From positions 141,026 to 162,327 of the forward strand of contig MNCI01005835.1 in NCBI GenBank assembly GCA_015680685.1: a stretch of 21,302 nucleotides of DNA, written 5' to 3'. Shown in pieces: positions 10,363-19,489 of this stretch. The translations under genes were made by a program, and so were the position numbers. Position 1 is the first letter of the stretch. Each line of letters opens with the position of its first letter. The notes under the pieces were generated by a model. That model was not told the DNA's origin. It saw only the letters and a list, made by a program, of their open reading frames with translations, and did no database searches. This DNA comes from Gnetum montanum (Eukaryota; Streptophyta; Gnetopsida; Gnetales; Gnetaceae).

Positions 10363-10496
10363 TCTTCTCAACCACCTTCATGCCATCATAGGATGTGCTA
10401 TCCAATTTGAGTTGTCATGTCATGGTGTTCAATTTTATGTCATGAACACCACAAATTTTGAAATGATTTCAATCTATACACCTAGGCACTTAATTT
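10363..10496 (+). other. Short spacer between accessory ORF and 3' LTR
   Basis: A polypurine tract is expected just before the 3' LTR for plus-strand priming. No clear purine run is seen here, so either it has eroded or the LTR start is misplaced by some tens of bases. No other feature is visible. Confidence 0.4.
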
Positions 10497-10609
10497 TGTT
10501 GTGTTAAAGTGTTAGTCAATAATCCCATACCTTCCCAATTTTGTAAGGAAACTCAAGGATGAGTTTTCATTTAGTTATGAGAATATGATGAAGCATCAAA
10601 GAACCATAA

Positions 10610-10653
10610 TCGACGTAGCATTTGTTGCATTTATGAGGCCTTGTCGACGTAGC
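10610..10653 (+). repeat. Duplicated U3 motif TCGACGTAGC
   Basis: TCGACGTAGC occurs twice in direct orientation, at 10610-10619 and 10644-10653. The second copy ends 14 bp before the TATA box. These are among the few CpG kept in this eroded LTR. The position matches the GATATC array of the LTR at 20301, suggesting an enhancer or factor-binding module. Confidence 0.6.
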
Positions 10654-10667
10654 TCCACAGTAAAGTC

Positions 10668-10675
10668 TATAAATA
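10668..10675 (+). promoter_or_regulatory. TATA box of the element B LTR
   Basis: TATAAATA lies in U3 178 bp before the AATAAA signal. The same spacing is found in the other two complete LTRs. It would start genomic RNA at the beginning of R. Confidence 0.75.
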
Positions 10676-10845
10676 TGTGTTCATTTGCTATGTTTATAGA
10701 GAGTCTTGTCATAGTTGTAGTGAAGTTCTTGCAATTTTATCATTTGAGAGTTAGAATATTTTTCTGAGTGCTCATAGTAGGAGTCAAAAAGTGTATAGAT
10801 CTTTATTCGAGCACTGATGTACTTGAGCACACTAGTGTGAATGAC

Positions 10846-10851
10846 AATAAA
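10846..10851 (+). promoter_or_regulatory. Poly(A) signal AATAAA in R of the element B LTR
   Basis: AATAAAGATGA is shared with the LTR at 20301. It is preceded at 10829-10840 by the perfect 12-bp palindrome CACACTAGTGTG. In the 3' LTR it would end element RNA. Confidence 0.7.
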
Positions 10852-11400
10852 GATGAGCCTTTTGTTCAAACCTTACACCACTTAGAATAGATTAATGATT
10901 TATTTATGTATTTACCATTTTCATTAATTATGCAATTAATTAAGATAAGTAAGACTTTAATTAATTAACTAATTAAGCTAAATAGATTAAACACATAAGT
11001 ACGACCACTTCGAGCATAACATATAGTGCTTGGTAATTCTAGCAATGGTTAACACTTGGTAACTTAGAAATGTTGTATGTGTTCAAGATGTGTACTAAAA
11101 GTGGGATCGAATTCTTATGTTAGGATATTTAGTTATTAATTGGTTAATAAATTGAGTTTCAACTTGTTATTAATTGCAGGTAAATAAAATATAAAATAAT
11201 AAAAATCATGTACCTCAATTACACTTAACAATACAACTAAGATTCACAAGTATAGTTGGAAAGACAACGATCATCACGATTAGATTTCACTTCCTAGAAT
11301 CAGCGTACTTAGGAACTTAAGGTTTGCAAAATTGGACCAGATTGCAGGTGAATGCTTGTAATTCATATGGTTATGTGTAGGGTATACTCGCCACTCATCA

Positions 11401-11620
11401 ATCATGACCATTAGCTCCTTTTCTGTGATGGTGTAGTTAAGTTGTGCCCCAATGATGCTTTGACTAGCACAGTATATATAATAGGGTCTTTTTTTCTCAT
11501 CTAGTTTAGACAATACTGCTCCTAGTGCATAGTGCGAAGTATTCTTCATAATGACGAAAGGATTTGACCAATCTGGAGCTTTTAGGATTGGTGTTTTGAT
11601 TAACTTCTATTTTAAGATCT
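11401..11620 (-). pseudogene. pol: RNase H, N-terminal half, cut by element B
   Basis: The frame reads TSHYALGAVLSKLDEKKRPY, YYIYCASQSIIGAQLNY and TEKELMVMI, then breaks at 11401. In element B the same text continues with YSLEKFRNYVLG. The break falls within a conserved block, so it marks an insertion point rather than a domain end. The open frame runs on into LTR sequence by chance down to 11280. The first Asp of the active site is lost (KNTSHY where B has IDASNY). Confidence 0.85.
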
Positions 11621-12700
11621 TAAATACTTTCTCACATTGCTCTATCCATAGAAATGATGCATCTTTCTTAATTAACTCCACTAGTGGTTTCACTATTTTT
11701 GAAAAACTTTCAATGAATTTTATGTAGTATGTTATATGGCTGAGGAATGATTTGACATCTTTGATAGTTTGTGGCCTCTAAGTGATGTTTTGGATGACTC
11801 TAATTTTCTCTAGATCTACCTCTAGTCCTTTGTGAGATACTTTGTGTTCCAAATCTATACCATCTTAAACCATTAAATGGTTTTTCTACTAGTTGAGCTT
11901 TAGATTAGTTTTTACACATTTTTTCAATACTTGCTCTAAACGGTTCAAGGCTTATTTGAAATCTAGCCCATATGTGAATAAGTTATCCATAAAGACCTCA
12001 ACTTCATTGCTAATTTGCTTTTGGAAGATGCTAAGTACAAGTCTTTGAAAGATAGTGGGTGCATTACACAAGCCAAAGGGCATTTTCTTGTATCCAAATG
12101 TCCCTCATGGATCTATGAATGTGGTGTTTTCTTGATCTTCTAGTGCAATGTCGATGATTGTACCCACTATATCTATCTAGAAAGCTGTAACACTGGTATC
12201 CTAATATGATATCCAAGACTTGCTCAACAAATGATAGAGAGAAATGGTCCTTGAACATTGTCATATTTAATAATCTAAAATTAATATAAATCCTCTATTT
12301 TCCATCCTTCTTTGGGACAATGATCAATGGGATAACCCATTCACTATTTACTATTAGATAGATGAACTTGGCCTTCAATAGTTTTTCTAACTCTTTCTTG
12401 AAGACTTTCTCAAGTATTGGATTTAACCTTCTCTAAAATTGGTGGCATGGTTTGATTGTTGGATTTTTATAGATTTTTTATTGATAGATGCATGGATCAA
12501 TTCCAATAATTTCGTCATAGGATCATGCAAATGTAGTTGGCCATTTATTTACCACTTCTGGTAATTTTTTCTTTTGTTCTTTATCAAGTTTAGCATTTAT
12601 AATTTTTAAATTTTTATTGTTTAGAAAAGCATATTTAGAAAAACATATTCAAGTGTATCTGGTAGGGATTTCAATTCTAAGGGTCTAGTTCATATGTCTC
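11620..12700 (-). pseudogene. pol: Reverse transcriptase pseudogene of element C with FMDN active site
   Basis: Reading leftward, a linker LELKSLPDTLEYVF (about 12690-12640) leads into KELEKLLKAKFIYLI, VIPLIIVPKKDGK and a block with MTMFKDHFSLSF, VEQVLDIILGYQCYSFLDRYSGYN (12264-12150). A frameshift follows. The catalytic box at 11982-11993 reads FMDN instead of FMDD, consistent with GAC to AAC. The thumb/connection region follows with VLKKCVKTNLKLN and PQTIKDVKSFL. Stops and frameshifts are frequent. The polymerase is dead by both frame and active site. Confidence 0.85.
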
Positions 12701-13049
12701 TTATATCTCTAATTGTTCCCATTCAATATATTCCTCTTGATGTGATTCTATATGAGAAGGTTGTCTTTTCAACATTTATAACTTATTCATTTCTTCCACA
12801 TAGGTTCTTGTGATTTTTTTTAGCAATTCCATGTATATTTTGGATTTTGTTTCTTTTCTGGTGATCAATCACTAGGTGACTTCTTGTTGAGTGGTTGCTA
12901 CATACATGCACTTTTGTACATGTCTTCTATACATCCATTGCATTTTGTAACAGTGTTATCATTTATGGCCGAACTTTTCTACACACAATTGCATCCATTA
13001 TCGTTGTATGTGACACATGAAACTTTGTGGCTCTTAATGATACCAGCTT

Positions 13050-13370
13050 CATCTTCATTGGAGATTTCCAAGGACAAGTCTATGATTCCAAGCTTAGTGT
13101 TTACAGTGCTAATCCATGCTCTTCCTTAATTATGGGACACTTTTGTTTGTTCTTTCCCACATGGATGACTAAAAAGTCAATAGGATAGGACCAACCACTA
13201 ATGGTAGTGATAACATCTTCTACTAAGTGGAACAACAATGGACTAGTCTGCAAGATCTAATCAGATGTTGCTCTTCTTTAGCAAGGGTAGATTCTAGGTC
13301 TTGTCCATGTCTTGTAAAATGATATTTATTCCTAACCTAGAATCTAAGATAGCCTTGCATGGTTTATGTC
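13050..13370 (-). pseudogene. pol: Aspartic protease pseudogene of element C
   Basis: AILDSRLGINII contains the catalytic Asp codon at 13342-13344. The D-S-G motif reads D-S-R, consistent with GGA to AGA. A second block, GRAWISTVNTKLGIIDLSLEIS, is around 13125-13060 and matches GRAWLSIIDVRMDIRDLSLEIS in element B. The two copies carry different replacements of the same Gly, so they decayed independently. Confidence 0.7.
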
Positions 13371-13859
13371 CTATTATTTGAAGGTAAGCTAAGGAACTCC
13401 CAGGATATGCTCTTTTCATGGGAAGTACTTCTACCTTAATCTAGTGTGTTATTATCTATCTGAACATGATAGTGATGAATTTCTTGTCTTTAGGTACTGA
13501 AAGCATAGTGTTCTTTAGAGGAATGTGTGTGGATGGGGTAGAGTTAAGTGCAATCTCCATCCTTCGAACCTTTTCTAGACTTGTCCTAAAAATGATGTTT
13601 TCTTGCTCTTAGTTCAATTGTGACTACTTCCTCTTGTGAAGTTACTACCATGGTAGCACTTTTTTATTACGACTATGTTGGTAGCTCTCATTGCATGACT
13701 GGTGGTAGAAAGTTAGGAGTTTGAAGTGAGGAACCATCTACTGATTGAGGTATGTAAGAATTTGGATCCATTCATGAGCTATTGGGTTGATGATATTTTA
13801 GTGGATAATAGTGAGAGGAAGCATGGACTAAGGTATTTGCTAGAGATATTGGACATTGA

Positions 13860-15915
13860 ACATACTATCCATAGGGATTAGATTACTTATATGGATACCA
13901 TTGCCTTGGTGGTGGCATTCCCCACACTTGTGGTTGTTGTCACTACTGCTAGTATTGTTCCTACGGTTTAGGATATGCCCCACTTGGATAGTACATTTGT
14001 TGGTAGGGTTTTCTAAAGTTACCTTGTGGATAAGATAATCTTATGAACATCTATTTCTTGACGAATTTTGGGTTAAGTACATATGCCCCAAACTCTTGTA
14101 AGTGGGCCATCTCAAGGCAGCATCCCTTAGTATGTTCATACTAGCACACTTCACATCCTTTTTCATCTTTTAAATTGGAGTCCATGATTTCCTCCACTGC
14201 AATAACTTTTTTTTTATTTCTGTAGTGTTCTTGCCCATCATCTCTTCTTTTCTTCTTATCCTTACTTTAGTTTAGGGCTTGTTCATTCTTCTCTTCTACT
14301 ATCTTTAATGCTGTAGTAAGTTTTTTGTCTATATAATCCCACATATTATCTAGCTTGGTTGCAATATCATTAACTAATTTTTGAATAGGTATATGCTTCC
14401 ATTAAATCATACCTTTCAAAGTCTCTTCTTCTTGTGATTCAAATATTCTTACATCTCTTTTTCTAATGGTGGGATATCTATTACATTCTTTCATTGATTT
14501 TCATTCTCTAAACTCTGCTTCTTCTTTTACCACTTGGCCAATGAGTCTTTGAATATGATGAGTTGTTATCTTAGATAACTTTCCTTGGGCATATACCCCA
14601 AGGGTTTCTCTTGTCTTGTTTTGTAGCCCATTGACAATGTGTTGTAGTTGCTTTCTTTGAGAAAATGCATGGCTTGGGCACCTATGTAATAGTAAATAGT
14701 ATCTGTCTATTACTTCATAACATGCTACTTCATCTTCAAATCGATTCATGTTCTAGGAATTTGTACCAACTCTATGCTTCCTTTATGTATTCTAGGAAAT
14801 AACTTGAGTTTCTGCTAATTGTTTCAATGTTTTGCAAGGAACAAGTGTTGTGGAAGGCTTGAAGATGATGCTATGGACCTGCATTGTATTTGCCTTCAAA
14901 TTTGGGAACATTATTCATGTCTAGTCACTTGATGCAACTATCCCTTACATGCTTGGTAGGAATATACACTGCTTCTTTGATATTGATCACGTTGTGAGTG
15001 GCTAATAGGGGTCCTTCATAATCTTTCGGTTCATAAGCTCTGTTGTAGTCATGAACCCTTTGATGCTCATAATGCTCTCTCTCTCTTCATATCTGGTTCT
15101 TTCTCTCCTTTGCTCATTATTATTCTCTTCTTCATTAGGATGTCTTCTTTGACGTTGATGTCTCTCATTATCCCTTCATTTCTTCCTATCATGATCCCTC
15201 ATTCTTCTTTCTCTATTGTCATACACTTTGAAGGAGTGTAAGCAAGAATAGGAAGAAGTTGGAGAACTGTGCCAACTAGTTCTACTTCTATGACTACTTG
15301 ATTCGTTTGTTTTTGGTTCAGTGAAGGTTCTAGGCCTTAAGTTCCTTCTAAACATGGAGTCTTCCTTATTCCCTATAGGTGTTTTCGAAAGAGTTGAATG
15401 CAATTGTATTTTGACAGGATATTCAACATGGATGACTGGTGTTTGAGATTGAGATCCATGGGTTTGATAGAATTTCTCTGTATCAAACATAGCATCATCT
15501 CTTTCCTTTAGAAAAACCGTTTATGGTACTTTCTTTCCTTTGTCAAGCTCATGCCTTGTTTCCATAGCAACATCCCTTCTTACTTAGCTTATATTGATTG
15601 GTATGGCCTAGTCATGTGCTTTGTAATGTGGTACCCTTCTTATACATGGTCAAGGTTTAACCTTATGAGGGTTGCTTGTAGCATTAATGGTGCAAAACAT
15701 TATGGAGGTAAGACAATGTTGCCCTATAAATCTCTCCATGTTAGTTATTCATCCTAGTGAAAGACAAATGTGAAGTTAGGATAATATGGATCAATGTGAA
15801 CATAGGATGCTCTAGTTTGCATGGGCGTACTCCAATCTTTTTTATTATATTCCCTATCATGACTTTTATTCAATTTATTAGCAAGTGGTGATCTCTCCTT
15901 ATTTGTAGAAGCCAT
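13860..15915 (-). pseudogene. gag: gag pseudogene of element C, near full length
   Basis: Gag starts at ATG 15915 with MASTNKERSPLANKLNKS, 140 bp inside the PBS, and stays open for 53 codons to TAG at 15754. Further on lies an Arg/Ser then Arg/Glu-rich stretch (about 15330-15060: RSRTSWHSS, RERRMRDHDRKK, RRERTRYEERE). The capsid-like core follows at about 14960-14500, with VPKFEGKYNA, LQAFHNTC, SWYKFLEHESI, LLHRCPSHAFSQRKQLQHIV and IQRLIGQVVKEEAEF. A zinc knuckle C-X2-C-X3-H-X3-CC is at 14155-14117. A Q/P/Y-rich tail (YPQGNFRKPYQQ, QQPQVWGMPPPRQWYP) is at about 14040-13880. TAG stops and indels break it throughout. Confidence 0.8.
15754..15915 (-). pseudogene. gag: gag N-terminal open segment of element C (53 codons)
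   Basis: This is the first open part of the gag above. The ATG at 15915-15913 is preceded by an AT-rich leader and the PBS. It reads MASTNKERSPLANK, then MQTRASYVHIDPYYPNFTF, and ends at TAG where a further FH.DE follows. The start is chosen because it is the first in-frame ATG after the leader. It gives the only view in this window of the N-terminus of this gag family. Confidence 0.6.
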
Positions 15916-16040
15916 ATTAAATGTTTAATGCTTTAAGTATATACTTTGGAAAATTGATTTAAGTGTAAAGGTTGTACTTGATAATTCTTAACACAACAAA
16001 ATTTGTAAAATTAACTACTTAGCAAACATTGATACCTCAC

Positions 16041-16054
16041 TAGCAAAGGTGCCA
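16041..16054 (-). other. Eroded primer-binding site of element C
   Basis: On the minus strand TGGCACCTTTGCTA follows the LTR end CTCATCA by one base. It corresponds to TGGCGCCGTTGCCG of the intact PBS at 21188. Changes include CpG to CpA. Same lineage and same tRNA primer, now decayed. Confidence 0.7.
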
Positions 16055-16685
16055 ATGATGAGCGATTGGGCATTCCAACACTCCACCATACAAGTCATCA
16101 GTGTACACATGCAACCTGATCCTAATTCGTAGATGACCAATGTATATTCATGAGTAGTTGAGGTTCAGTATGTGATTGTTGTCTTCTCACCTTGAGTTAA
16201 TGAAGTGCAAGTTGTATGGTTTAATTCTCGATGAGGAATATGATAGGTTGATGTTGCCAACTCAAACTAAGACTAAATGTAAACATGGTCGAAAAAAAGT
16301 AATATAAGCTTAAGTGTAATGAAAGTAAAGAGACTAATTTAGCCTATAGGCAATAAGTATCTATTCTTGGTTTACCATTCACGTCTTCAACTTATGCAAC
16401 CATCACTAGGGTTACCAAGTGTTATGCTACTAGATGAACCAAGCAATAACACTACTGGGATTGCCAAATGATTACACTATATGTTTGAATCCAATCGTAC
16501 TTATATTGCCTTACTAAGGAAAAATGGAAGAGTAAAGTACTTAGGAATTATCAACAAATTAAGAAAAGTAGACATGCTTGAAAGATGGTAATTATACTAA
16601 GTAACATTGAGCTAAGTAAAAATGAATTGATTAAGAGTAAAGTAAACTATGTAGAATGTTACAATAGTGGAGAACAGTCTCAATC

Positions 16686-16691
16686 TTTATT
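16686..16691 (-). promoter_or_regulatory. Poly(A) signal AATAAA of the element C LTR
   Basis: AATAAAGATTG on the minus strand lies about 177 bp downstream of the TATA box, the same spacing as in the other two LTRs. Confidence 0.65.
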
Positions 16692-16867
16692 TTTGGCCAT
16701 GAACTATGCCTAAGAACAATTAACTCAAACAAAGATTCTATACAACTATTTAACACCACACTGTGAACATTCACTATATTGCTAAGTGTAAAAGCATAGG
16801 GAAAAAACTGTAAGAATTTTCCTAAGTGTTCGACAAAAGTTGTTTGTTTGACGCGATGGTGGGCTAC

Positions 16868-16875
16868 TATTTATA
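16868..16875 (-). promoter_or_regulatory. TATA box of the element C LTR
   Basis: TATAAATA on the minus strand. Upstream (about 16890-16955) are GATATC- and ATATC-like motifs resembling, in eroded form, the palindrome array of the LTR at 20301. Confidence 0.7.
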
Positions 16876-17053
16876 GTGAAGACCATGATCCACTATATCA
16901 TATTTATGATTATCTAAGTAAGGCTACGATATCATAGATATGATATTGCATTGAAGACTTAAATGATTTTATCAACAATCATTATGACTTATCATCAAAA
17001 CTTGTGTGGTTTTATATAGATTGAAAAAAGGTGAGAAATAAGATTAGTAAACA

Positions 17054-18417
17054 ATAAAAATATGCTACATAATCTACAAAATGGATTATTTTTAGAGGAA
17101 AAACTATAAAATAAAACTTTACTTGTCTTTATTTCTTTTAAAAGAGGTTTGTATCTAAACTAAATAAATATTACAAATTATATTTCTTGGCATATTATTG
17201 TCTTAATTCCCAAATCATAGGAATTTATTAGTTTTAAAACATGAAAGTTTATTTGGCAAAAGATTTAAATTTTGAATTTCTATTATATTATATCCTTGGT
17301 CAATGAGGTATAATAAAAAAGGAATGATTAGTAAAAACGTATGACCAATTATTGACAGAATTAGAGAAAATCTTCAACTTTTATTTTGTTTTACAAAATA
17401 GAAAAGAGTAAAGAAAAAGGATGAAAAAGTTAAGATAGATTTATTATATAACCTTGTATCTTTTCTGAAAAGAAAAGAAAAAGATTGTAGGGACCTTTTA
17501 AAATTAAAAGAAAATTATTAAGATAAATGTTCAAAAAATTCTTCAAAATAATGTTAATATAAGAAAAAATAGAATTAAAATTAAAAAAGAAAATAATAGT
17601 GCTTTTAGCTTTAAAAAATAGAGAGAAATGAAAGTAAAAGAGAGAAATAAAACTAATACAAAAAAATTGACTTCTAAAAAAGGCAAAGTTGAATAGAATA
17701 AAGGTAATAGAAAAAAATCATAACAAATAACTTGAAATTTTTTTAGAATAAGAAATCAAATTTTAAAAGGAAGATCAAACCTAAGCGAAGTTGCTAAAAA
17801 AGAAGAAGAGAGAACCCCATTTTTATTAAAAAGAATGATAAGGATTAATCAAGGAAATTGATGATGAACAATTTTTTAACAAAGCTATAGATCAAAATTT
17901 CATAGATAAAAAATTAAAAGTAATAGGGGCTTTTTGCAGCAAAAATGAATAAAAAACATTAAAAAGTTATAATATAAACTTAAAGATAATTCATAGAAAA
18001 ATATTATTGACAGAAATGTTATCAAAACTATAATATAAATAAATCCTATAAAAGCTAGACTAGGCCTTTATTTTATTTTGATTTTATAAAGAGTAAGATA
18101 TTTCTATGTAAGATTAGAACCAAATAGAATATTTTTTTAGTATTGGGGTAGTGGAAGTTAAAATCCTGACTTACAACATCCCATGATGTCATGCAACCAA
18201 GCTACATTATACCTTAGTTGACATAAAAGCTAGAAAGTATGTTTGATCTATTATTATTCTCCTCGGGATGTGCCCTATCCATAATAGATTCAAGTTTCCC
18301 TTTTCATTAAAAAAACATAAAAGCTAGAGTTAAACAAGGGCTAAATCTAGAAAACCAAATGAAAGTATATTTATATTGAAAACAAAAGAAGTATATAAAT
18401 TCATTTTTTAAAATGTC
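17054..18417. other. AT-rich, purine-skewed region without genes
   Basis: From about 17090 to 18120 the plus strand is dominated by A with G (runs such as AAAAGAAAAGAAAAAG), and C is scarce. No frame stays open and no known protein is recognisable. From about 18140 the composition becomes more mixed, with short repeated pieces (ATAAAAGCTAGA three times). Its origin is not identified; it may be old host or element DNA. Confidence 0.5.
18221..18328. repeat. 14-bp direct repeats flanking an ~80-bp insert with an A-rich end
   Basis: ACATAAAAGCTAGA occurs at 18221-18234 and 18315-18328. Between them lie about 80 bp ending in CATTAAAAA. Long flanking repeats and an A-rich 3' end are typical of target-primed retroposition, so this may be a tiny truncated retroposon. 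A third, 12-bp copy at 18048-18059 weakens this and allows a simple dispersed repeat instead. Confidence 0.4.
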
Positions 18418-18492
18418 ACCATGGTGTAATAAGTAGACACAATACTTAGGAAGCAGTGCTAGAGCATCTTGGTTCAAATTCAAGTTTTGGTA
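18418..18492 (+). repeat. tRNA-like SINE head (or tRNA pseudogene)
   Basis: This 75-nt stretch folds like a decayed tRNA. The acceptor arms ACCATGG and TTTTGGT pair at five or six of seven positions, counting wobbles. The T arm CTTGG-TTCAAAT-TCAAG is fully paired with a 7-nt loop. GGTGTAATAAGT resembles the pol III A box and GGTTCAAATTC the B box. The central GGAAGCA is typical of plant SINE heads. It is followed by AT-rich DNA with no clear SINE body. The D and anticodon arms are poor, so it is not a working tRNA gene. Confidence 0.5.
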
Positions 18493-19489
18493 AAAAATTC
18501 CTTATATCCTAAGTTTGCATTTCAATATATTTTTTCTCAATTAAAAGTTTTTATTTTTTAGTTTTTTATGATTTTTATAAGTTTCGAATACATATTAGTC
18601 TAGATATTTTTTGTTTTTTTTCTAATAATTACTTCTTTTTCAGTAACTTTAGTTTATCTAGTTATAAAAATAGGCAATTCAGTAAAACGGGATGTATTTC
18701 TTATCTTCTTGTATATAATAATAATTTTAATGATTGAGTGACATTATTCAAGGCATTTATTTTTAAGTAACTTGTATGAATCTTTAATCTTGCTTTCTTG
18801 GAACTTTTATTTGCTTCATGTTTTTATTCAATTTTGGAAACCTAACATATGGTTAATGTTGTTACAATTTCACCATTTCATGGAACAATTATTAATTCTA
18901 AAGAAATATTTTAAAGAAATTCATGTAAGCATGAAATGGACTTATGATAAAGTGACATTCTTAATCTAAAGATGAATAAAAATGCATGGAGACTAGGGTT
19001 TTTAATTAAAAAGAATAACTTGGTATTGATTGTGGGTTGAATATTGAATGCGTATTAGTTCATGATTATTGAAATTAAGGTTTAATCCATTGAGATCCTA
19101 TAAAAGTTAAACATTAAAAATTAAAACTCCAGATCAACAACTTCAAACATGAATACTGGAAAATTTATTTCTAGCTCAATGGATGTAACTGCATATCCTA
19201 AAACCTTGAGTAAAATCAAAGCTTGTAATGGTAACTGTTTGGAGATTTGCAAGATGATTCTTGATTACTCTAAGAAAGAAGCTCATCTAAATTAAACACA
19301 GGTCTTAGGATTGGTTCATGACCAAGATTATGATTAAAGATCTAATTTTGAAATAATAAGGCTAATGAATTCAAATCACTATAGAATCTTTGTGAAGTAA
19401 CAAGTTGTTTAATCTAATTAAGCACAAGATTATTCAGTTAAAGAAAAAGGTTAACATAAGGGTTCCAGCCATAGAAGTAGTTTAAAATA
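18493..19489. other. AT-rich region, no supported feature
   Basis: No protein, RNA gene or known repeat could be supported. Short open stretches occur, but with random-looking composition. T-rich DNA dominates the first 200 bp. Confidence 0.5.

Larger units (their letters stand above)
399..11400 (+). mobile_element. Degenerate Athila-like Ty3/gypsy element B (5' part outside window)
   Basis: The element runs in order gag remnant, protease, reverse transcriptase, RNase H, integrase, a 2 kb spacer, an accessory ORF and a 3' LTR ending CTCATCA at 11400. PR-RT-RH-IN order places it in Ty3/gypsy. RT/RNase H wording such as VEVFMDDFS, VETN and EGIVLGHRIS, a long extra 3' region, and a tRNA-Asp PBS in its relatives point to the Athila/Tat branch. 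Its own 5' LTR, PBS and gag N-terminus should lie left of the young insertion that ends at 398. Every ORF is broken by stops and frameshifts, so the copy is dead. It is inserted into the RNase H of element C. Confidence 0.85.
10497..11400 (+). repeat. 3' LTR of element B
   Basis: The LTR is homologous along its length to the LTR at 20301-21186: TATAAATA, AATAAAGATGA, AGTACGA.CACTTCGAGC, TGTACCTCAA-type U5 and the terminal CTCATCA. The 3' end at 11400 is exact because minus-strand RNase H coding resumes at 11401. The 5' end is approximate: TGTTGTGTTAAAG at 10497 gives about 904 bp, close to the 886 bp of the other LTR. It is far more eroded than the LTR at 1-398, with few CpG, which argues that those two do not belong to the same insertion. 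Confidence 0.75.
11401..17053 (-). mobile_element. Degenerate Athila-like element C, minus strand, interrupted by element B
   Basis: Read from right to left, this element shows a 5' LTR (17053 to 16056), an eroded PBS, gag, protease, RT and the first half of RNase H. It then stops at 11401 where the element B LTR begins. Protein wording matches element B closely (zinc knuckle, linker, RT, RNase H), so it belongs to the same lineage. The second half of RNase H, integrase, any accessory ORF and the 3' LTR should lie left of the window, beyond the 5' end of B. It is the oldest layer of the nest. Confidence 0.85.
16056..17053 (-). repeat. 5' LTR of element C
   Basis: Its 3' end (CTCATCA, 16062-16056) is fixed by the adjoining PBS. 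Reverse-complement reading gives TATAAATA, AATAAAG, AGTACGATT.GATTC and AACACTTGGTAACC, matching the LTRs of elements B and E in order. The 5' end is approximate. TGTTTACTAATC at 17053 would give about 998 bp, somewhat longer than the relatives, mainly because the TATA-to-end distance is about 90 bp longer. Confidence 0.7.

Noticed and set aside
10298-10507. Plus-strand 69-codon open stretch
   Set aside because: It overlaps the end of the accessory ORF in another frame and runs into the LTR; the accessory frame (to TGA at 10362) is better supported.
15551-15757. Plus-strand 68-codon open stretch
   Set aside because: It lies antisense to the element C gag and has no supporting motif.
18140-18225. 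Second tRNA-like SINE fragment (GTTAAAATCC resembling a B box)
   Set aside because: No A box or paired arms could be found nearby; the match is too short to support.
18418-18492. Functional tRNA gene
   Set aside because: The D arm and anticodon arm do not fold well and the acceptor stem has mismatches; it fits a SINE head or pseudogene better.
18772-18969. 65-codon hydrophobic open stretch
   Set aside because: It lacks an ATG at its start, lies in T-rich DNA that biases translation to hydrophobic residues, and has no homology I recognise.
19149-19295. 48-codon ORF starting ATG with mixed composition
   Set aside because: The length is within chance expectation, with no recognisable domain, promoter or partner; only worth revisiting with transcript data.
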